Of a stretch of DNA of 64,000 nucleotides, positions 51,765 through 61,557 are shown piece after piece (the first letter of the stretch is position 1; each line of letters opens with the position of its first letter). Source of the DNA: Pararhodobacter sp. SW119 (GTDB taxonomy: Bacteria; Pseudomonadota; Alphaproteobacteria; Rhodobacterales; Rhodobacteraceae); NCBI RefSeq assembly GCF_017811755.1, contig NZ_JADDJF010000001.1, positions 186,001-250,000 on the forward strand, written 5' to 3'. A program made the position numbers and the translations under genes. The notes beneath the pieces were generated by a model. The model searched no databases. It was not told where the DNA came from and worked only from the letters and a program-made list of their open reading frames with translations.

Positions 51765-53473
51765 GGCAGCACTCCTTCCGGCAGGCGGCGGGCAAGAAGC
51801 GAGATAGCGCCCGCCAGCGCGAGGACCACGGCCAGCACCCAGACCGAGACCGCCGCCGCCATGGTCGTTCGCCCCTCGTCATAAAGCGAGAAGATGACGA
51901 CGCCCAGAGTCTCGTTCCCGCGCGACCAGAGAAGCGCCGAGACGGTGAGTTCGGAAAAGGCGCCGAGGAAGACGAGGATCGCGCCGGCCCCGGCCGCCGG
52001 GGCGACCAGTGGCAGGACGATGGTGAAAAGCCGACGCAGGCCGCGGGCGCCGACGTTGCGCGCGGCTTCCTCCAGCGCCGGGTCGAGCTGGGCGAGGGCG
52101 GCGACGACCGGGCGCAGGGCCAGCGCGAAGAACCGCGCGAGATAGGCCAGAAGCAGGATCCAGAGCGTGTTGTAGAGGCTGATGCCGAGAAGCGGCAGCG
52201 GCGGCAGGAAGGTCAGGATGAAGGCGATCGAGAGCACGATGCCCGGCAGCACATAGGGCGCGTCGGCGGCGAGGTTGAGAAGCCGTGCGGTGCGCGAGCC
52301 GCGCGCCATGAGCCAGGCGAGCGGAATGGCGGCGGCGAGCGTCAGGGTGGCGGCGAGCGTGGCCAGCGTCAGGCTGTTGACGAAGGCGCGCCGGGTCGTG
52401 CCGAGGCTGGTCACCACCTCGATCAGGTTCGAGAGCGTCGCGGTGGCGGGGGTCAGCCGCACACCGACCGAGGGGACCAGCGCCTGCGCGCCGAGCGCGG
52501 CCAGCGGCAGGAGTGCGATCAGCGTCATCAGCGCCCAGGCCGCCGCGGTGACCGGTCCGCGCGCGCGCCCCAGCGTGAAGCCCCGGTGGCCGCCGGCGGT
52601 GCGGTCGGTCGGCACGGCGAAGCGGCGCAGCGCGAAGGCCTGCAGGGCGATGCCGGTGGCGGCGATGCCGGCGAGGATGAGGGCGAGTGCTGCGACCTCG
52701 GGCAGGGCGGTGGGGCCGAAGCCCGAGAGGCGCTGGTAGATCAGCGTCGAGAGGACCGGGAAGCGGCCGGGAATGCCCAGCAGCGCCGGCACGCCGAAAT
52801 TGCCGATGGCCGAGACGAAGGCGAGCGCGGCGCCGGCCGAGGCGGCGGGCAGCATCAGGGGCAGGACCACCCGGACCACGGTGCCCGAGGGGCGCGAGCC
52901 GGCGGCGCGGGCGGCGTCGATCAATTCGCCCGGCAGCGCGCGGAGGCCGGCGCGCAGGGCCAGAAAGACCATCGGCGCGTGTTCGATGCCCATGACGAGG
53001 ATCACGCCTTCGCGGCCCAGCAGCGGGTTGCGCGTGGGGCGGAGCCCGTCGAGCCCCGGCAACGCCCAGAGCGGGCTTTGCGGGCCGATCAATGACAGCC
53101 ATGCCAGCGCCGAGACCTGCGGCGGAATCAGAAGCGGCAGGATCAGCAGGAAGACGAGCGCGACGCGCCCGCGCACGTCCGTCAGGCTGACCAGCAGCGC
53201 CATGCCGCCGCCAAGGAGCGTCGACAGGGCCGTGGCCCAGAGGGCGGCGTCGAGCGTGTTGAGGGTCGCGGTGCGCGCGGCGGGGCTGGCCCAGGTCTGC
53301 GCCAGAAGCCCCGCGCCCTGGGTCACGCCGCCGTCGAGGACCAGCGCCAGAAGGCGCAGCAGCGGCAGGACGCAGAGGCCGAGGACGTAGACGCCGAGGG
53401 CCGCGAGCAGCAGCGCCTCGGCCGAAAGGGCCGGGCGCCAGCCGGCCAGCCTGCGCGCGGCGCCCGGGGTCAT
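51752..53473 (-). CDS. ABC importer permease, two domains fused (FbpB type)
   Basis: A 573-residue permease with about twelve hydrophobic segments and two binding-protein-dependent permease domains. EAA loops are LIDAARAAGSRPSGTVVRVV and ALEEAARNVGARGLRRLF. The fused layout is typical of Fe(III) FbpB and of 2-aminoethylphosphonate permeases. The start overlaps the binding-protein stop (ATGA-type), so the three genes are one operon. Confidence 0.93.
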
Positions 53474-54444
53474 CAGCCGCCGAAAAGCTCGGCGAAGCGG
53501 CGCTTGATGTCCTCGGACTGCTCGAGCAGGAGCGCGGGATCGGCCTGGATCACGCGGAACTCGGTGTCGGGAAAGCTGGCGGGGCGGCCGACATCGGCGC
53601 GCAGCGGCAGGTAGCCCTGTTCGACGGCGAAGCGCTGGCCTTCCTCGGACAGCTGCCAGTTGACGAAGGCCTGCGCGGCTTCGACATTGGCGGCGGTCGA
53701 CAGGATCGCCACGGGTTCGGTCACCGCCGTCACGCCCTCGTCCGGGAAGACGAAGGCAATGGGCGAGCCGTCGGCCGCGGCGTTGAGGGGCATGAAATCG
53801 ACGATGATGCCGTAGTCCGCCTCGCCCGTGGCGACGGCCGAGAGGACGCCGCCGTTGCCGCGCCCGGCCAGCGCCCCGCCGGTGGCGAGCGCCTCGACAT
53901 AGTCCCAGCCGAAGCCGTCGGTCGCCGCCAGCGTGCCGACATGGATCATCGCGGCGCCGGAATAGAGGGGGCTGGCCATGGTCAGGCGACTGGCGATGGT
54001 GGGGTCGGAAAGTTCGGCCCAGGTGGTCGCGGGGTCGGTGACGCGTTCGGTGTTGTAGGCAAAGCCGGTGGTGATGAGCTTGGTCGAGAAGTAGGTGCCG
54101 TCGGCGTCGTGGAGGGCGGGGTCGGTGCCGTCGGTCACGGCGTCGGGGAAGGGGAGCAGGCGGTCTTCGGCCTTCAGCCCCTCCATCACCACGGTATCGG
54201 CGATCAGCAGGACATCAGGCTGCGGGTTGCCGGCGGCGAATTCGGCCTCGAGCCGGTTCATCACCTCGGTCGTGCCGGAGCGGAAGTAGTCGACCTGGAT
54301 GTCAGGGTGGGTTTCGTTGAAGCGCGTGACCAGCTGATCCATCTGATCGCTGGGGGTCGAGGTGTAGATGACCAGCGGGCCGGATTGGGCCAGCGCGCCG
54401 CCGGCCAGGGCGGTGGCGGCGAGAGCGAGAAGAAGCGTGCGCAT
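53473..54444 (-). CDS. ABC importer periplasmic binding protein
   Basis: A 323-residue protein with a signal peptide (MRTLLLALAATALAGGALA, cut before QSG). IYTSTPSDQMDQLVTRFNET, NPQPDVLLIADTVVMEGL and NWQLSEEGQRFAVEQGYLPL match FbpA-like (type II) binding proteins. I see no adjacent tyrosine pair in the C-terminal half, which argues against a classical Fe(III) site. A phosphonate or another anion is possible. The start at 54444 has AAGGGG upstream. Confidence 0.92.
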   Translation of the reverse strand: MRTLLLALAATALAGGALAQSGPLVIYTSTPSDQMDQLVTRFNETHPDIQVDYFRSGTTEVMNRLEAEFAAGNPQPDVLLIADTVVMEGLKAEDRLLPFPDAVTDGTDPALHDADGTYFSTKLITTGFAYNTERVTDPATTWAELSDPTIASRLTMASPLYSGAAMIHVGTLAATDGFGWDYVEALATGGALAGRGNGGVLSAVATGEADYGIIVDFMPLNAAADGSPIAFVFPDEGVTAVTEPVAILSTAANVEAAQAFVNWQLSEEGQRFAVEQGYLPLRADVGRPASFPDTEFRVIQADPALLLEQSEDIKRRFAELFGG

Positions 54445-54559
54445 CGGGGTCCCCTTCGTGGTTCCTGTGGATGGCGCGGTGGTAGGCGCATGGCATGACA
54501 GGCCGATGACAGCCGCGTGCGTGACGGCGCGCGGGGTGGTCTGGCGCGTTCTATACGCG

Positions 54560-54590
54560 CCGGGGGGCAAGCTGCAAGGCTGCCCCCCGG
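54560..54590 (-). terminator. Hairpin downstream of putA
   Basis: CCGGGGGGCA (54560-54569) pairs with TGCCCCCCGG (54581-54590). It lies 17 bases beyond the putA stop, between putA and the binding-protein promoter. Confidence 0.6.
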
Positions 54591-54606
54591 GTATCGGCGA
54601 GGTTGT

Positions 54607-57600
54607 TCAGTCCGACACGGCGGCCAGAAGCTGCGCGTTCCCGCCCGAGGCGGTGGTGTCGACGCAGAGATGGCGTTCCGTGAGGACATGCGCGCGGTCG
54701 GGCATCGCGGTGATCAGCGGCAGGATCGGCCCCTTGCGACCGGCCAGCGCAGTGGCGAGGTCGCGCGCGGTGTCGGTATCGCCCCACCAGATCGCGGCCG
54801 AGAACCCGGTCGCGCGCGCCAGCCAGTCGGCGGGCACGGTGCCGCCGGCGGCGATGGCCCGGCCGCCCAGCATGCGCACGGCCTCGACCTGCGCGGCTTC
54901 GGCCGCCCGGCCGGGGCCGAGGCAGAGGACGGGCGCGCGCGGGCTGAGCTGGAGGCGGTTCGATTCGCCGGTCGGGCCGGGGAGGTCCAGCGTCTCGACC
55001 ACCGCGGCCGCCGGGGGCTTGGCGAGTTGGCGTTCGAGCGCGGAGATATCCGCCGAACCTGCCGTGTCGCCTGCCGATGCGGAGGGCGTGGCCGGGGCGG
55101 GCGCGGCCAGGCGCGGCACGTAGTCCGGCCCGCCGGCCTTGGGGCCGGTGCCGGACAGCCCCTCGCCGCCGAAGGGCTGGCTGCCGACGACGGCGCCGAT
55201 CTGGTTGCGGTTGACATAGAGGTTGCCGACGCGCACCGCCTCGACCACGTCCTGCACGCGGTCGTCGATGCGGGTGTGCAGCCCGAAGGTCAGCCCGTAG
55301 CCGCGCGCGTTCACGTCCGCTATGACCTTTGCGAGGTCCTTTGCCTTGAAGCGGGCAAGGTGCAGGACGGGGCCGAAGATCTCGCGCGCGAGGTCCTGGA
55401 TGCCGCTGACGCGGACGACGGCGGGGGCGACGAAATGGCCTTCGGCCGGGGTGTCGAGTTCCTTCAGCACGCGCCCCTCGGCCCTAGCCTTGGCGACATA
55501 GTCGGCGATGTCCTGCCGGGCGTCGGCGTCGATGACCGGGCCGACATCGGTGGGCAGGTGCCAGGGGTCGCCCAGCTTCAGCTCTTCCATCGCGCCGAAG
55601 AGCATGTCCTGCAGGTGGCCGGCAACGTCTTCCTGCACGTAAAGGCATCTGAGCGCCGAGCAGCGCTGCCCCGCCGACTGGAAGGCCGAGGCGAGGATGT
55701 CGCGCACCGCCTGTTCGGGCAGTGCGGTCGAGTCGACGATCATCGCGTTCAGGCCGCCGGTTTCGGCCACCAGCGGCGCGCCGGGATCAAGGTTTGCGAC
55801 CATCGCCTTGCGGATCGCCTGCGCGGTCTCGGTCGAGCCGGTGAAGACCACCCCGTCGACGCGCGCATCCGAGGTCAGCGCCGCGCCAACCTCGGCGCCT
55901 TCGCCGGGCAGAAGCTGGAGCGCGGTGGCGGGGACGCCGGCGCGGTGCATCAGCGCGATCCCGGCGGCGGCGATCAGCGGGGTCTGTTCGGCGGGCTTGG
56001 CGAGGACCGCGTTGCCGGCGGCCAGCGCGCCCGCGATCTGGCCGGTGAAGATGGCCAGCGGGAAGTTCCAGGGCGAGATGCAGGTGATCCGGCCGCGCGG
56101 GCGCATGCCTTCGGTGATGCGGGAGGCGTAGTAACGCAGGAAATCCACCGCCTCGCGCAATTCGCCCACCGCGTCGAGCTGGGACTTGCCGGCCTCGCGC
56201 GAGAGGATCGCGAAGATGCGGCCGTAGTCTTCCTCGTAGAGGTCGGCGACGCGGTTGAGTACCGCTGCGCGCTCTGCCGCCGGGGCGTCCCAGGGGCGGG
56301 CGGCGTCGAGCGCTGCCGCGACATCGGCGCGCGTGGCCTGCGTCACCTCGCCCACGATGTCGTCGGGGCGGGCGGGGTTTCGGGCGGTATAGGTCGCGCC
56401 GCCTTCGGCCTTCGCGGCAAGGATCGGGGCGGCGGTGAAGCGCTGGTCGGCGAAGGGCGTGCGCGCGACGTCTATCGCCTGCAACTCGGGCCGGTCGGTC
56501 AGATCGAAGCCCTTGGAATTCGGCCGCTCGGGCGCGAAGAGGTCGGGGCCCGTGCGGATCGGGCGCGGCTTGCGCGCGGCGTAGGTGTCAAACGGGCAGG
56601 CGGCGACGGTTTCGGGCGGGACGGCGTCATCGACGATCTGGTTGACGAAGGACGAGTTCGCGCCGTTCTCCAGCAGGCGCCGGACGAGGTAGGCGAGAAG
56701 GTCGCGATGCGCGCCGACCGGGGCGTAGATGCGGCAGCGGGTCTTTTCGCCCTCCAGCACCAGGTCGTGCAGGCGTTCGCCCATGCCGTGCAGGCGCTGG
56801 AATTCGAAGGCGCGCTTGTCGGTTCCCATGCTGCGCGCAAGGTCCAGAACGGCCGCGACGGTGTGGGCGTTGTGCGTGGCGAATTGCGGATAGATGCGGT
56901 CGACCTTGGCCAGCAGGTTGCGGGCATTGGCGATGTAGCTGACGTCGGTCGCGGATTTGGCGGTGAAGACCGGAAAGCCCGGCAGGCCCAGGACCTGGGC
57001 GCGCTTGATCTCGGTGTCCCAGTAGGCGCCCTTGACCAGCCGGACCATGACCTTGCGGTCCAGCCGTTCGGCCAGCGCGTGCAGCCAGTCGATCATGGCG
57101 CCGGCGCGCGGCCCGTAGGCCTGCACGACGACGCCGAAGCCGTTCCAGCCGGCGAGGTTTTCGTCGGCCAGCACCGCGGCGATCACGTCGCAGGAGAGCG
57201 CCAGGCGGTCGGCCTCCTCGGCGTCGATGTTGAAGCCCATGCTGCGTTCGGCGGCCATGCGGGCAAGTTCGGTCACGCGCGGCACCAGTTCGTCCATGAT
57301 CCGGTCGCGCTGGGCTTCCTCGTAGCGCGGGTGCAGCGCCGAAAGCTTGACCGAGATGCCGGGATTGGCGCGGATGTCGCCCTTGGTCGCGGCCTTGCCG
57401 ATGGCGCGGATCGCCTGCGAATAGGCGTCGAAATAGCGCTTGGCGTCGTCACCGGTGCGCGCCGCTTCGCCCAGCATGTCGTAGGAATAGCTGTAGCCCT
57501 TCGCCTCCATCCCCTGGGCGCGGCGCATCGCGGCCTCGATGGTTTCGCCCAGCACGAACTGGCGGCCCATCTCCTTCATGGCGCGGCCGACGGCGGTGCG

Positions 57601-58053
57601 GATGACCGGCTCGCCCAGCCGCTTGACGGCGGCGCGCAGGTTGCTGGCGACGCCCGGCTCGCCCTCGTCCAGGACGCGGCCGGTGAGCATCAGCGCCCAG
57701 GTCGAGGCGTTGACCAGCGACGACGACGAATGGCCCAGGTGCTTGCCCCAGTTCGACGGCGCGATCTTGTCCTCGATCAGCGCGTCCATGGTCAGCGAGT
57801 CCGGCACGCGCAGCAGCGCCTCGGCCAGGCACATCAGCGCGATGCCCTCGTCGGTCGAGAGGCCGTATTCGGCCAGAAAGACCTCCATCAGGCCGGGGCG
57901 CGCGCTGGAGCGGATGCGGCGGACGAGGTCCGCGCCGGCCGCGGCGATGCGGGCGCGCGCGGTGGCGTCAAGGGCCGCGGTTTCGATCAGGGTTGCGACG
58001 CAGGCGTCCTCGTCGCGCGGGATGGCATGCAGGATGGCGTCGGGAAGGGGCAA
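54607..58053 (-). CDS. putA: Bifunctional proline dehydrogenase / P5C dehydrogenase
   Basis: Converts proline to glutamate through pyrroline-5-carboxylate. The 1148-residue protein has a proline dehydrogenase barrel (about 100-450; RLVKGAYWDTEIKRAQ, GPRAGAMIDWLHAL) and an aldehyde dehydrogenase domain (about 530-1000) with SPWNFPLAIF, FTGSTETAQAI, ETGGLNA and catalytic Cys798 in GQRCSA. A C-terminal domain follows. The N-terminal ribbon-helix-helix of self-regulating PutA is absent, so control is by the divergent Lrp-type gene. It uses quinones as electron acceptor. Confidence 0.97.
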   Translation of the reverse strand: MPLPDAILHAIPRDEDACVATLIETAALDATARARIAAAGADLVRRIRSSARPGLMEVFLAEYGLSTDEGIALMCLAEALLRVPDSLTMDALIEDKIAPSNWGKHLGHSSSSLVNASTWALMLTGRVLDEGEPGVASNLRAAVKRLGEPVIRTAVGRAMKEMGRQFVLGETIEAAMRRAQGMEAKGYSYSYDMLGEAARTGDDAKRYFDAYSQAIRAIGKAATKGDIRANPGISVKLSALHPRYEEAQRDRIMDELVPRVTELARMAAERSMGFNIDAEEADRLALSCDVIAAVLADENLAGWNGFGVVVQAYGPRAGAMIDWLHALAERLDRKVMVRLVKGAYWDTEIKRAQVLGLPGFPVFTAKSATDVSYIANARNLLAKVDRIYPQFATHNAHTVAAVLDLARSMGTDKRAFEFQRLHGMGERLHDLVLEGEKTRCRIYAPVGAHRDLLAYLVRRLLENGANSSFVNQIVDDAVPPETVAACPFDTYAARKPRPIRTGPDLFAPERPNSKGFDLTDRPELQAIDVARTPFADQRFTAAPILAAKAEGGATYTARNPARPDDIVGEVTQATRADVAAALDAARPWDAPAAERAAVLNRVADLYEEDYGRIFAILSREAGKSQLDAVGELREAVDFLRYYASRITEGMRPRGRITCISPWNFPLAIFTGQIAGALAAGNAVLAKPAEQTPLIAAAGIALMHRAGVPATALQLLPGEGAEVGAALTSDARVDGVVFTGSTETAQAIRKAMVANLDPGAPLVAETGGLNAMIVDSTALPEQAVRDILASAFQSAGQRCSALRCLYVQEDVAGHLQDMLFGAMEELKLGDPWHLPTDVGPVIDADARQDIADYVAKARAEGRVLKELDTPAEGHFVAPAVVRVSGIQDLAREIFGPVLHLARFKAKDLAKVIADVNARGYGLTFGLHTRIDDRVQDVVEAVRVGNLYVNRNQIGAVVGSQPFGGEGLSGTGPKAGGPDYVPRLAAPAPATPSASAGDTAGSADISALERQLAKPPAAAVVETLDLPGPTGESNRLQLSPRAPVLCLGPGRAAEAAQVEAVRMLGGRAIAAGGTVPADWLARATGFSAAIWWGDTDTARDLATALAGRKGPILPLITAMPDRAHVLTERHLCVDTTASGGNAQLLAAVSD

Positions 58054-58175
58054 GGCAGCACCGTTTTGTCTGTGGGGTCGATCTTCCGTAGCTTACCGCG
58101 AGATTTTAATTCCCGTTTCCCGATTCTGCCCTAAGTTCGGCGTATTCGCCTGCAGTTGTCAGGAAAGGCAGTTCA

Positions 58176-58637
58176 ATGTCCCGCGACGCCATCGACGATT
58201 TCGACCGCGCGATTCTGCGCATCCTGAAGCAGGAGGGCCGGCTGAGCGTCACCGAACTCGCCGGGCGGATCAGCCTGTCGAAATCGCCCACGCAGGCGCG
58301 GCTGAAACGGCTGGAGCGCGAGGGCTACATCACCGGCTATCAGGCGCTGGTCGATCATGCGAGGCTGGGCAACGACCATATCGCCTTTGTCGAGGTCAAG
58401 CTGTCCGATACGCGCGAGGTGGCGCTGAAGGCGTTCAACGCCGCCGTGCGCGCCACGCCCGAGATCGAGGAGTGCCACATGATCGCGGGCGCCTTCGACT
58501 ACCTGCTGAAGGTGCGTAGCGCCGATATCCAGAACTACCGCGCGATCCTGGCCGAGCGGATCTCGATCCTGCCGCATGTCGCGTCGACCTCGACCCATGT
58601 CGCGATGGAATCCGTGAAGGAACAGGGCGGGCGGTGA
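58176..58637 (+). CDS. putR: Lrp/AsnC-family regulator of putA
   Basis: A 153-residue regulator with helix-turn-helix SVTELAGRISLSKSPTQARL (24-43) and a RAM domain (EECHMIAGAFDYLLKV). It is divergent from putA, 122 bases apart. In Rhodobacter capsulatus, PutR, an Lrp homologue, activates putA in response to proline; I infer the same here. The shared gap contains an AT-rich stretch (TTTTAATTCC near 58103) but no clear operator by eye. Confidence 0.9.
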   Translation: MSRDAIDDFDRAILRILKQEGRLSVTELAGRISLSKSPTQARLKRLEREGYITGYQALVDHARLGNDHIAFVEVKLSDTREVALKAFNAAVRATPEIEECHMIAGAFDYLLKVRSADIQNYRAILAERISILPHVASTSTHVAMESVKEQGGR

Positions 58638-58664
58638 CCGCTTCGGGGCTGGCCCTGGAACGAA

Positions 58665-58695
58665 AAAAAACGGCAGCGCGGGCTGCCGTTTTCTA
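58665..58695. terminator. Bidirectional terminator after putR
   Basis: AAAACGGCAGC (58667-58677), loop GCGG, GCTGCCGTTTT (58682-58692): a perfect 11-base stem with A-run before and T-run after. It serves putR and the convergent outer-membrane gene. Confidence 0.88.
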
Positions 58696-58737
58696 TTCTT
58701 GTGCCGAAGGGCTGGCGGTTTTTGCCGGCCCGGTCGT

Positions 58738-59325
58738 TCAGAACCGGAACGAGACGCCCACGGTCACGCCGGTGCTGCGCACGTCGGTGCTGCCGCCGAA
58801 ACGGCCGTGGTTGACTTCACCGGTCAGGATGACGTTGTTCTGCAGCAGGTGCGAGGCGCCGACGCCGACCAGCCAGCCGTTGCTGCTGCGGCTTGCGCCG
58901 CCGCCGACCGGCTTGTGTTCGACATGGGTCAGGCCCAGCGAGCCGAAGCCCCAGGTGTTGCCGGCCGGGCCGAACTTCGGACCGGCGCGCAGACGCGCGG
59001 CTGCGCCCCAGCGAACTTCGCGGTTGGCGATTTCCTGATTGAAGCCCGGGGCGATCGACAGTTCACCACCGGCGACCCAGTCACCCAGGTCGTAGTTGTA
59101 GCCGGCATGCAGCGCCGCGGCGCCATCGGTCGAGCGGCCGCCGTTCCAGGTCGTGCGCGCCACACCGGCGGTCACGCCCAGGTAGGGGCCGGTCCAGTCG
59201 ATGCTGGGGGCCATCGGGGCCGGCGCCACCACCGGGGGCTCGGCCATCGGGGCCGCAGCACTGCCGGCGAAGGCGGCGGGCGCGGCCAGGAGGGCGGCGG
59301 CAGTCAACGCGATCAACTTTTTCAT
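58738..59325 (-). CDS. Outer membrane beta-barrel protein
   Basis: A 195-residue protein with a signal peptide (MKKLIALTAAALLAAPAAFA). It has a Pro/Ala linker (about 21-40), then alternating-hydrophobic strands such as WTGPYLGVTAGVARTTW and NGWLVGVGASHLLQNNVIL. It ends with Phe-Arg-Phe, the C-terminal aromatic used for barrel insertion. WTGPYLG is a hallmark of small OmpA-like/Omp25 porin-type proteins in alphaproteobacteria. Function is likely structural. Confidence 0.9.
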   Translation of the reverse strand: MKKLIALTAAALLAAPAAFAGSAAAPMAEPPVVAPAPMAPSIDWTGPYLGVTAGVARTTWNGGRSTDGAAALHAGYNYDLGDWVAGGELSIAPGFNQEIANREVRWGAAARLRAGPKFGPAGNTWGFGSLGLTHVEHKPVGGGASRSSNGWLVGVGASHLLQNNVILTGEVNHGRFGGSTDVRSTGVTVGVSFRF

Positions 59326-59511
59326 CGTTACACTCCTTCAAGACGTGACGCGGCCAGCAGGGAGTCATGACCGTTCGATTGAATACCATTTTAAGGCGAA
59401 CTGGCTGAGAGAACAACGCCCCGGAAGGATCAAAAACGCGTTGCGGCATCGCGGCAACAGTTTTCCGCTCATCGTGCTGCGGGGCGGCGCCGGAGGGTCG
59501 CGGCGCGAGGT

Positions 59512-60162
59512 TCAGCGCAGGCCGGGCATCCTGGCGGCGTCCAGCGAACATCCCCGCAAAATCAGGGCGTTATCGCAGGGGCGCGGGCGCAGGTCGCGCG
59601 TCAGGCACAGGCGCAACTCGACTATGGCATCTTGCCGGCAGGTTGTCAGCATCATCGTGTAGGTCAGGCCGGGATTGGCCTCGATGAAGGCGGCTTCGAC
59701 GACATCGGGCGACAGCACGATTGTTTGATCGAGGGCGTCGAAGACCTGCGGCAGCGTCAGCCTTCCTGCGGCCGCGCGGGTCAGGGCGAAATAGTCCGCC
59801 GCGCTGAGCCCGGTGCAGCGGCCGTGCTTGTTCCACTGGTGCCCCGCCGAGCCGGAGGCGCCGTAAAGGTCGACCTGCGCCGCCGTTTCCCGGCGCGAGG
59901 GGTTGCGGTGCGCGGTGTCGCAGTATTCCGGCCAGGACCCGCCGGTGCGCTGCGGCCAAAGGCCGTGGACCGTCCAGCCGTGCCCGCTGTCCGGCGCGCA
60001 ACGCGAGTCCTCGCGGGCGTCGCCTTCGAATTCGCAGAAGCTGGGCATCCAGGTCAGCGCCAGCAGGTAGTGGTCGAAACCGCGCTCTTCGGCGGCGGCG
60101 GGCGTCGCCCCGGCCAGAAGCAGGGCTGCGATCAGCGCGCGCAACAGCCGGGACGGGGCCAT
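59512..60162 (-). CDS. Ribonuclease T2 family protein with altered active site
   Basis: A 216-residue periplasmic RNase T2 with a signal peptide (MAPSRLLRALIAALLLAGAT). The first catalytic segment WTVHGLWPQ is intact with His66. The second is HQWNKHGRC: His113 is present, but the usual glutamate (HEWxKHG) is Gln109. Cysteines fit the family disulfides. The enzyme normally cleaves RNA to 2',3'-cyclic phosphates; activity may be reduced by the Glu to Gln change. It is divergent from the DUF1013 gene. Confidence 0.87.
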   Translation of the reverse strand: MAPSRLLRALIAALLLAGATPAAAEERGFDHYLLALTWMPSFCEFEGDAREDSRCAPDSGHGWTVHGLWPQRTGGSWPEYCDTAHRNPSRRETAAQVDLYGASGSAGHQWNKHGRCTGLSAADYFALTRAAAGRLTLPQVFDALDQTIVLSPDVVEAAFIEANPGLTYTMMLTTCRQDAIVELRLCLTRDLRPRPCDNALILRGCSLDAARMPGLR

Positions 60163-60306
60163 GTTTTCTCTTTCCTTGCGGAATTTCGGCCCTTATATAC
60201 GCGCCATCCCCCGAAAGCGAGGATGCGCGGCCGCCGGCCCGCGGCCGGTGACCCCGGCGGGCGTCGCCGCATGCCCGCAGGACAGGAAGCGAGAAGGACC
60301 AAGACG

Positions 60307-61074
60307 ATGGCAAAACCCCTGATGGCCAAGGCGACCGCGGTCTGGCTGGTGGACAATACGACGTTGAGTTTCAAGCAGATCGCCGATTTCTGCGGGCTGC
60401 ACGACCTGGAGGTGCAGGGCATCGCCGATGGCGATGTGGCGGCCGGGGTCAAGGGGTTCGACCCGATCGCGCACAACCAGCTGGACGAGGTCGAGATCAA
60501 GAAGGGCGAGGCCGACCCGGCCTACACGCTGAAGCTGAAGTACAACCCCGCCGCCCAGGGCGAGGAAAAGCGCCGCGGCCCGCGCTACACGCCGCTGAGC
60601 AAGCGGCAGGACCGGCCCGCGGCGATCCTGTGGTTGATCAAGTTCCACCCCGAATTGGCCGATGCGCAGATCCGCAAGCTGGTCGGCACGACGAACCCGT
60701 CGATCCAGGCGATCCGGGAGCGAACGCATTGGAATATCAACAACATCCAGCCGATCGATCCCGTTGCGCTGGGCCTTTGCAAGCAGTCCGAACTGGATGG
60801 CGAGGTGCAGAAGGCGGCGAAGAAGAAAGCCGCCGAGGGTGGCGTGATGGACGACGACGCGCGGCGCCGCCTGGTGTCGACCGAGCAGTCGCTGGAAATG
60901 CCGGCCGAGCCGAAACTGCCCAGCAACATCGCCGGGCTGGAGAATTTCTCGATCTCGGACATGGCCGAGGAGAAGCGCGAGCGCGCCGATTATTCGGATG
61001 CCGAAAGCTTCTTCAACCTGCCCGACGAGGACGAGAAGGACGAGGACGAGGACGACACCGACCCGCGCGGCTGA
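60307..61074 (+). CDS. DUF1013/TrcR cell-cycle transcriptional regulator
   Basis: A 255-residue protein conserved in alphaproteobacteria. KATAVWLVDNTTLSFKQIAD and FCGLHDLEVQGIADGDV match DUF1013 (TrcR in relatives, which binds with RNA polymerase at many promoters). The C-terminal 30 residues are highly acidic (DEDEKDEDEDDTDPRG). Helix-turn-helix-like stretches at 15-50 and 115-140 are consistent with DNA binding. AAGGA lies before the ATG. The open frame extends upstream without coding signs. Confidence 0.92.
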   Translation: MAKPLMAKATAVWLVDNTTLSFKQIADFCGLHDLEVQGIADGDVAAGVKGFDPIAHNQLDEVEIKKGEADPAYTLKLKYNPAAQGEEKRRGPRYTPLSKRQDRPAAILWLIKFHPELADAQIRKLVGTTNPSIQAIRERTHWNINNIQPIDPVALGLCKQSELDGEVQKAAKKKAAEGGVMDDDARRRLVSTEQSLEMPAEPKLPSNIAGLENFSISDMAEEKRERADYSDAESFFNLPDEDEKDEDEDDTDPRG

Positions 61075-61102
61075 GGCGCCCCGCGCCGCGCCGGCAGGGT
61101 GC

Positions 61103-61157
61103 TGGCGGGCGTATGGCAAGTGGCTGGCAAGCGTATGGCAAACGTATGGCAGTTCCG
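61103..61157 (+). repeat. Five 11-bp tandem repeats before pheT
   Basis: Units of exactly 11 bases begin with TGGC at 61103, 61114, 61125, 61136 and 61147: TGGCGGGCGTA, TGGCAAGTGGC, TGGCAAGCGTA, TGGCAAACGTA, TGGCAGTTCCG. The spacing is one helical turn. It starts 29 bases after the DUF1013 stop. Confidence 0.7.
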
Positions 61158-61194
61158 AACGGTGCGGCAGGGATCGCGTAAGGTTTGAGCCCGC

Positions 61195-61420
61195 GGGTTC
61201 GGGCTGTGGGAGAGGTAGGGAGGGGGGCGCTGCCCCCCTCTTGGCTGCGCCAATTCACCCCCCGGGATACTTTCGGACAGGAAAAGTATGGGGAGGTGGG
61301 GGTTGCCTGCCGTTCGCTGCGCAGCCTCTTTTCGCCGCGCGCGCAGCGCGCGGCGCCCGGCCCAACGCGAGGAAGGTTCGTGCGCGGAACGCGCACAGCC
61401 TGACGAGGGGCGGGAGAACT
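61195..61420 (-). repeat. Mosaic intergenic repeat, locus 3 (inverted)
   Basis: On the minus strand it reads CTGTCCGAAAGTATCCCG and the CTCCCGCCCCTCGTCAGG ... GCGTTGGGCC module, with a GGGGGGC/GCCCCCC hairpin at 61220-61240. About 60 bases are identical, in the opposite orientation, to locus 34370-34431. The 483-base gap between the DUF1013 gene and pheT holds no gene. Confidence 0.75.
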
Positions 61421-61557
61421 TCCGTCGGCTTTTCATTCGGTCGGGGTTTGCGCGGCTTTCCAAGGCCCGCCGATTGGGCTAATCGGGGCGCGGTCCGGCT
61501 GCGGGGAAGCTGCGGGCGCGTCTGCGGCGGGGCCGGCAGGGAATTTGGGGACAGGCG

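Noticed and set aside
54517-58134. A 1205-codon open frame antisense to putA
   Set aside because: It is a shadow of putA in a GC-rich genome; composition is arginine, glycine and alanine heavy with no recognisable family.
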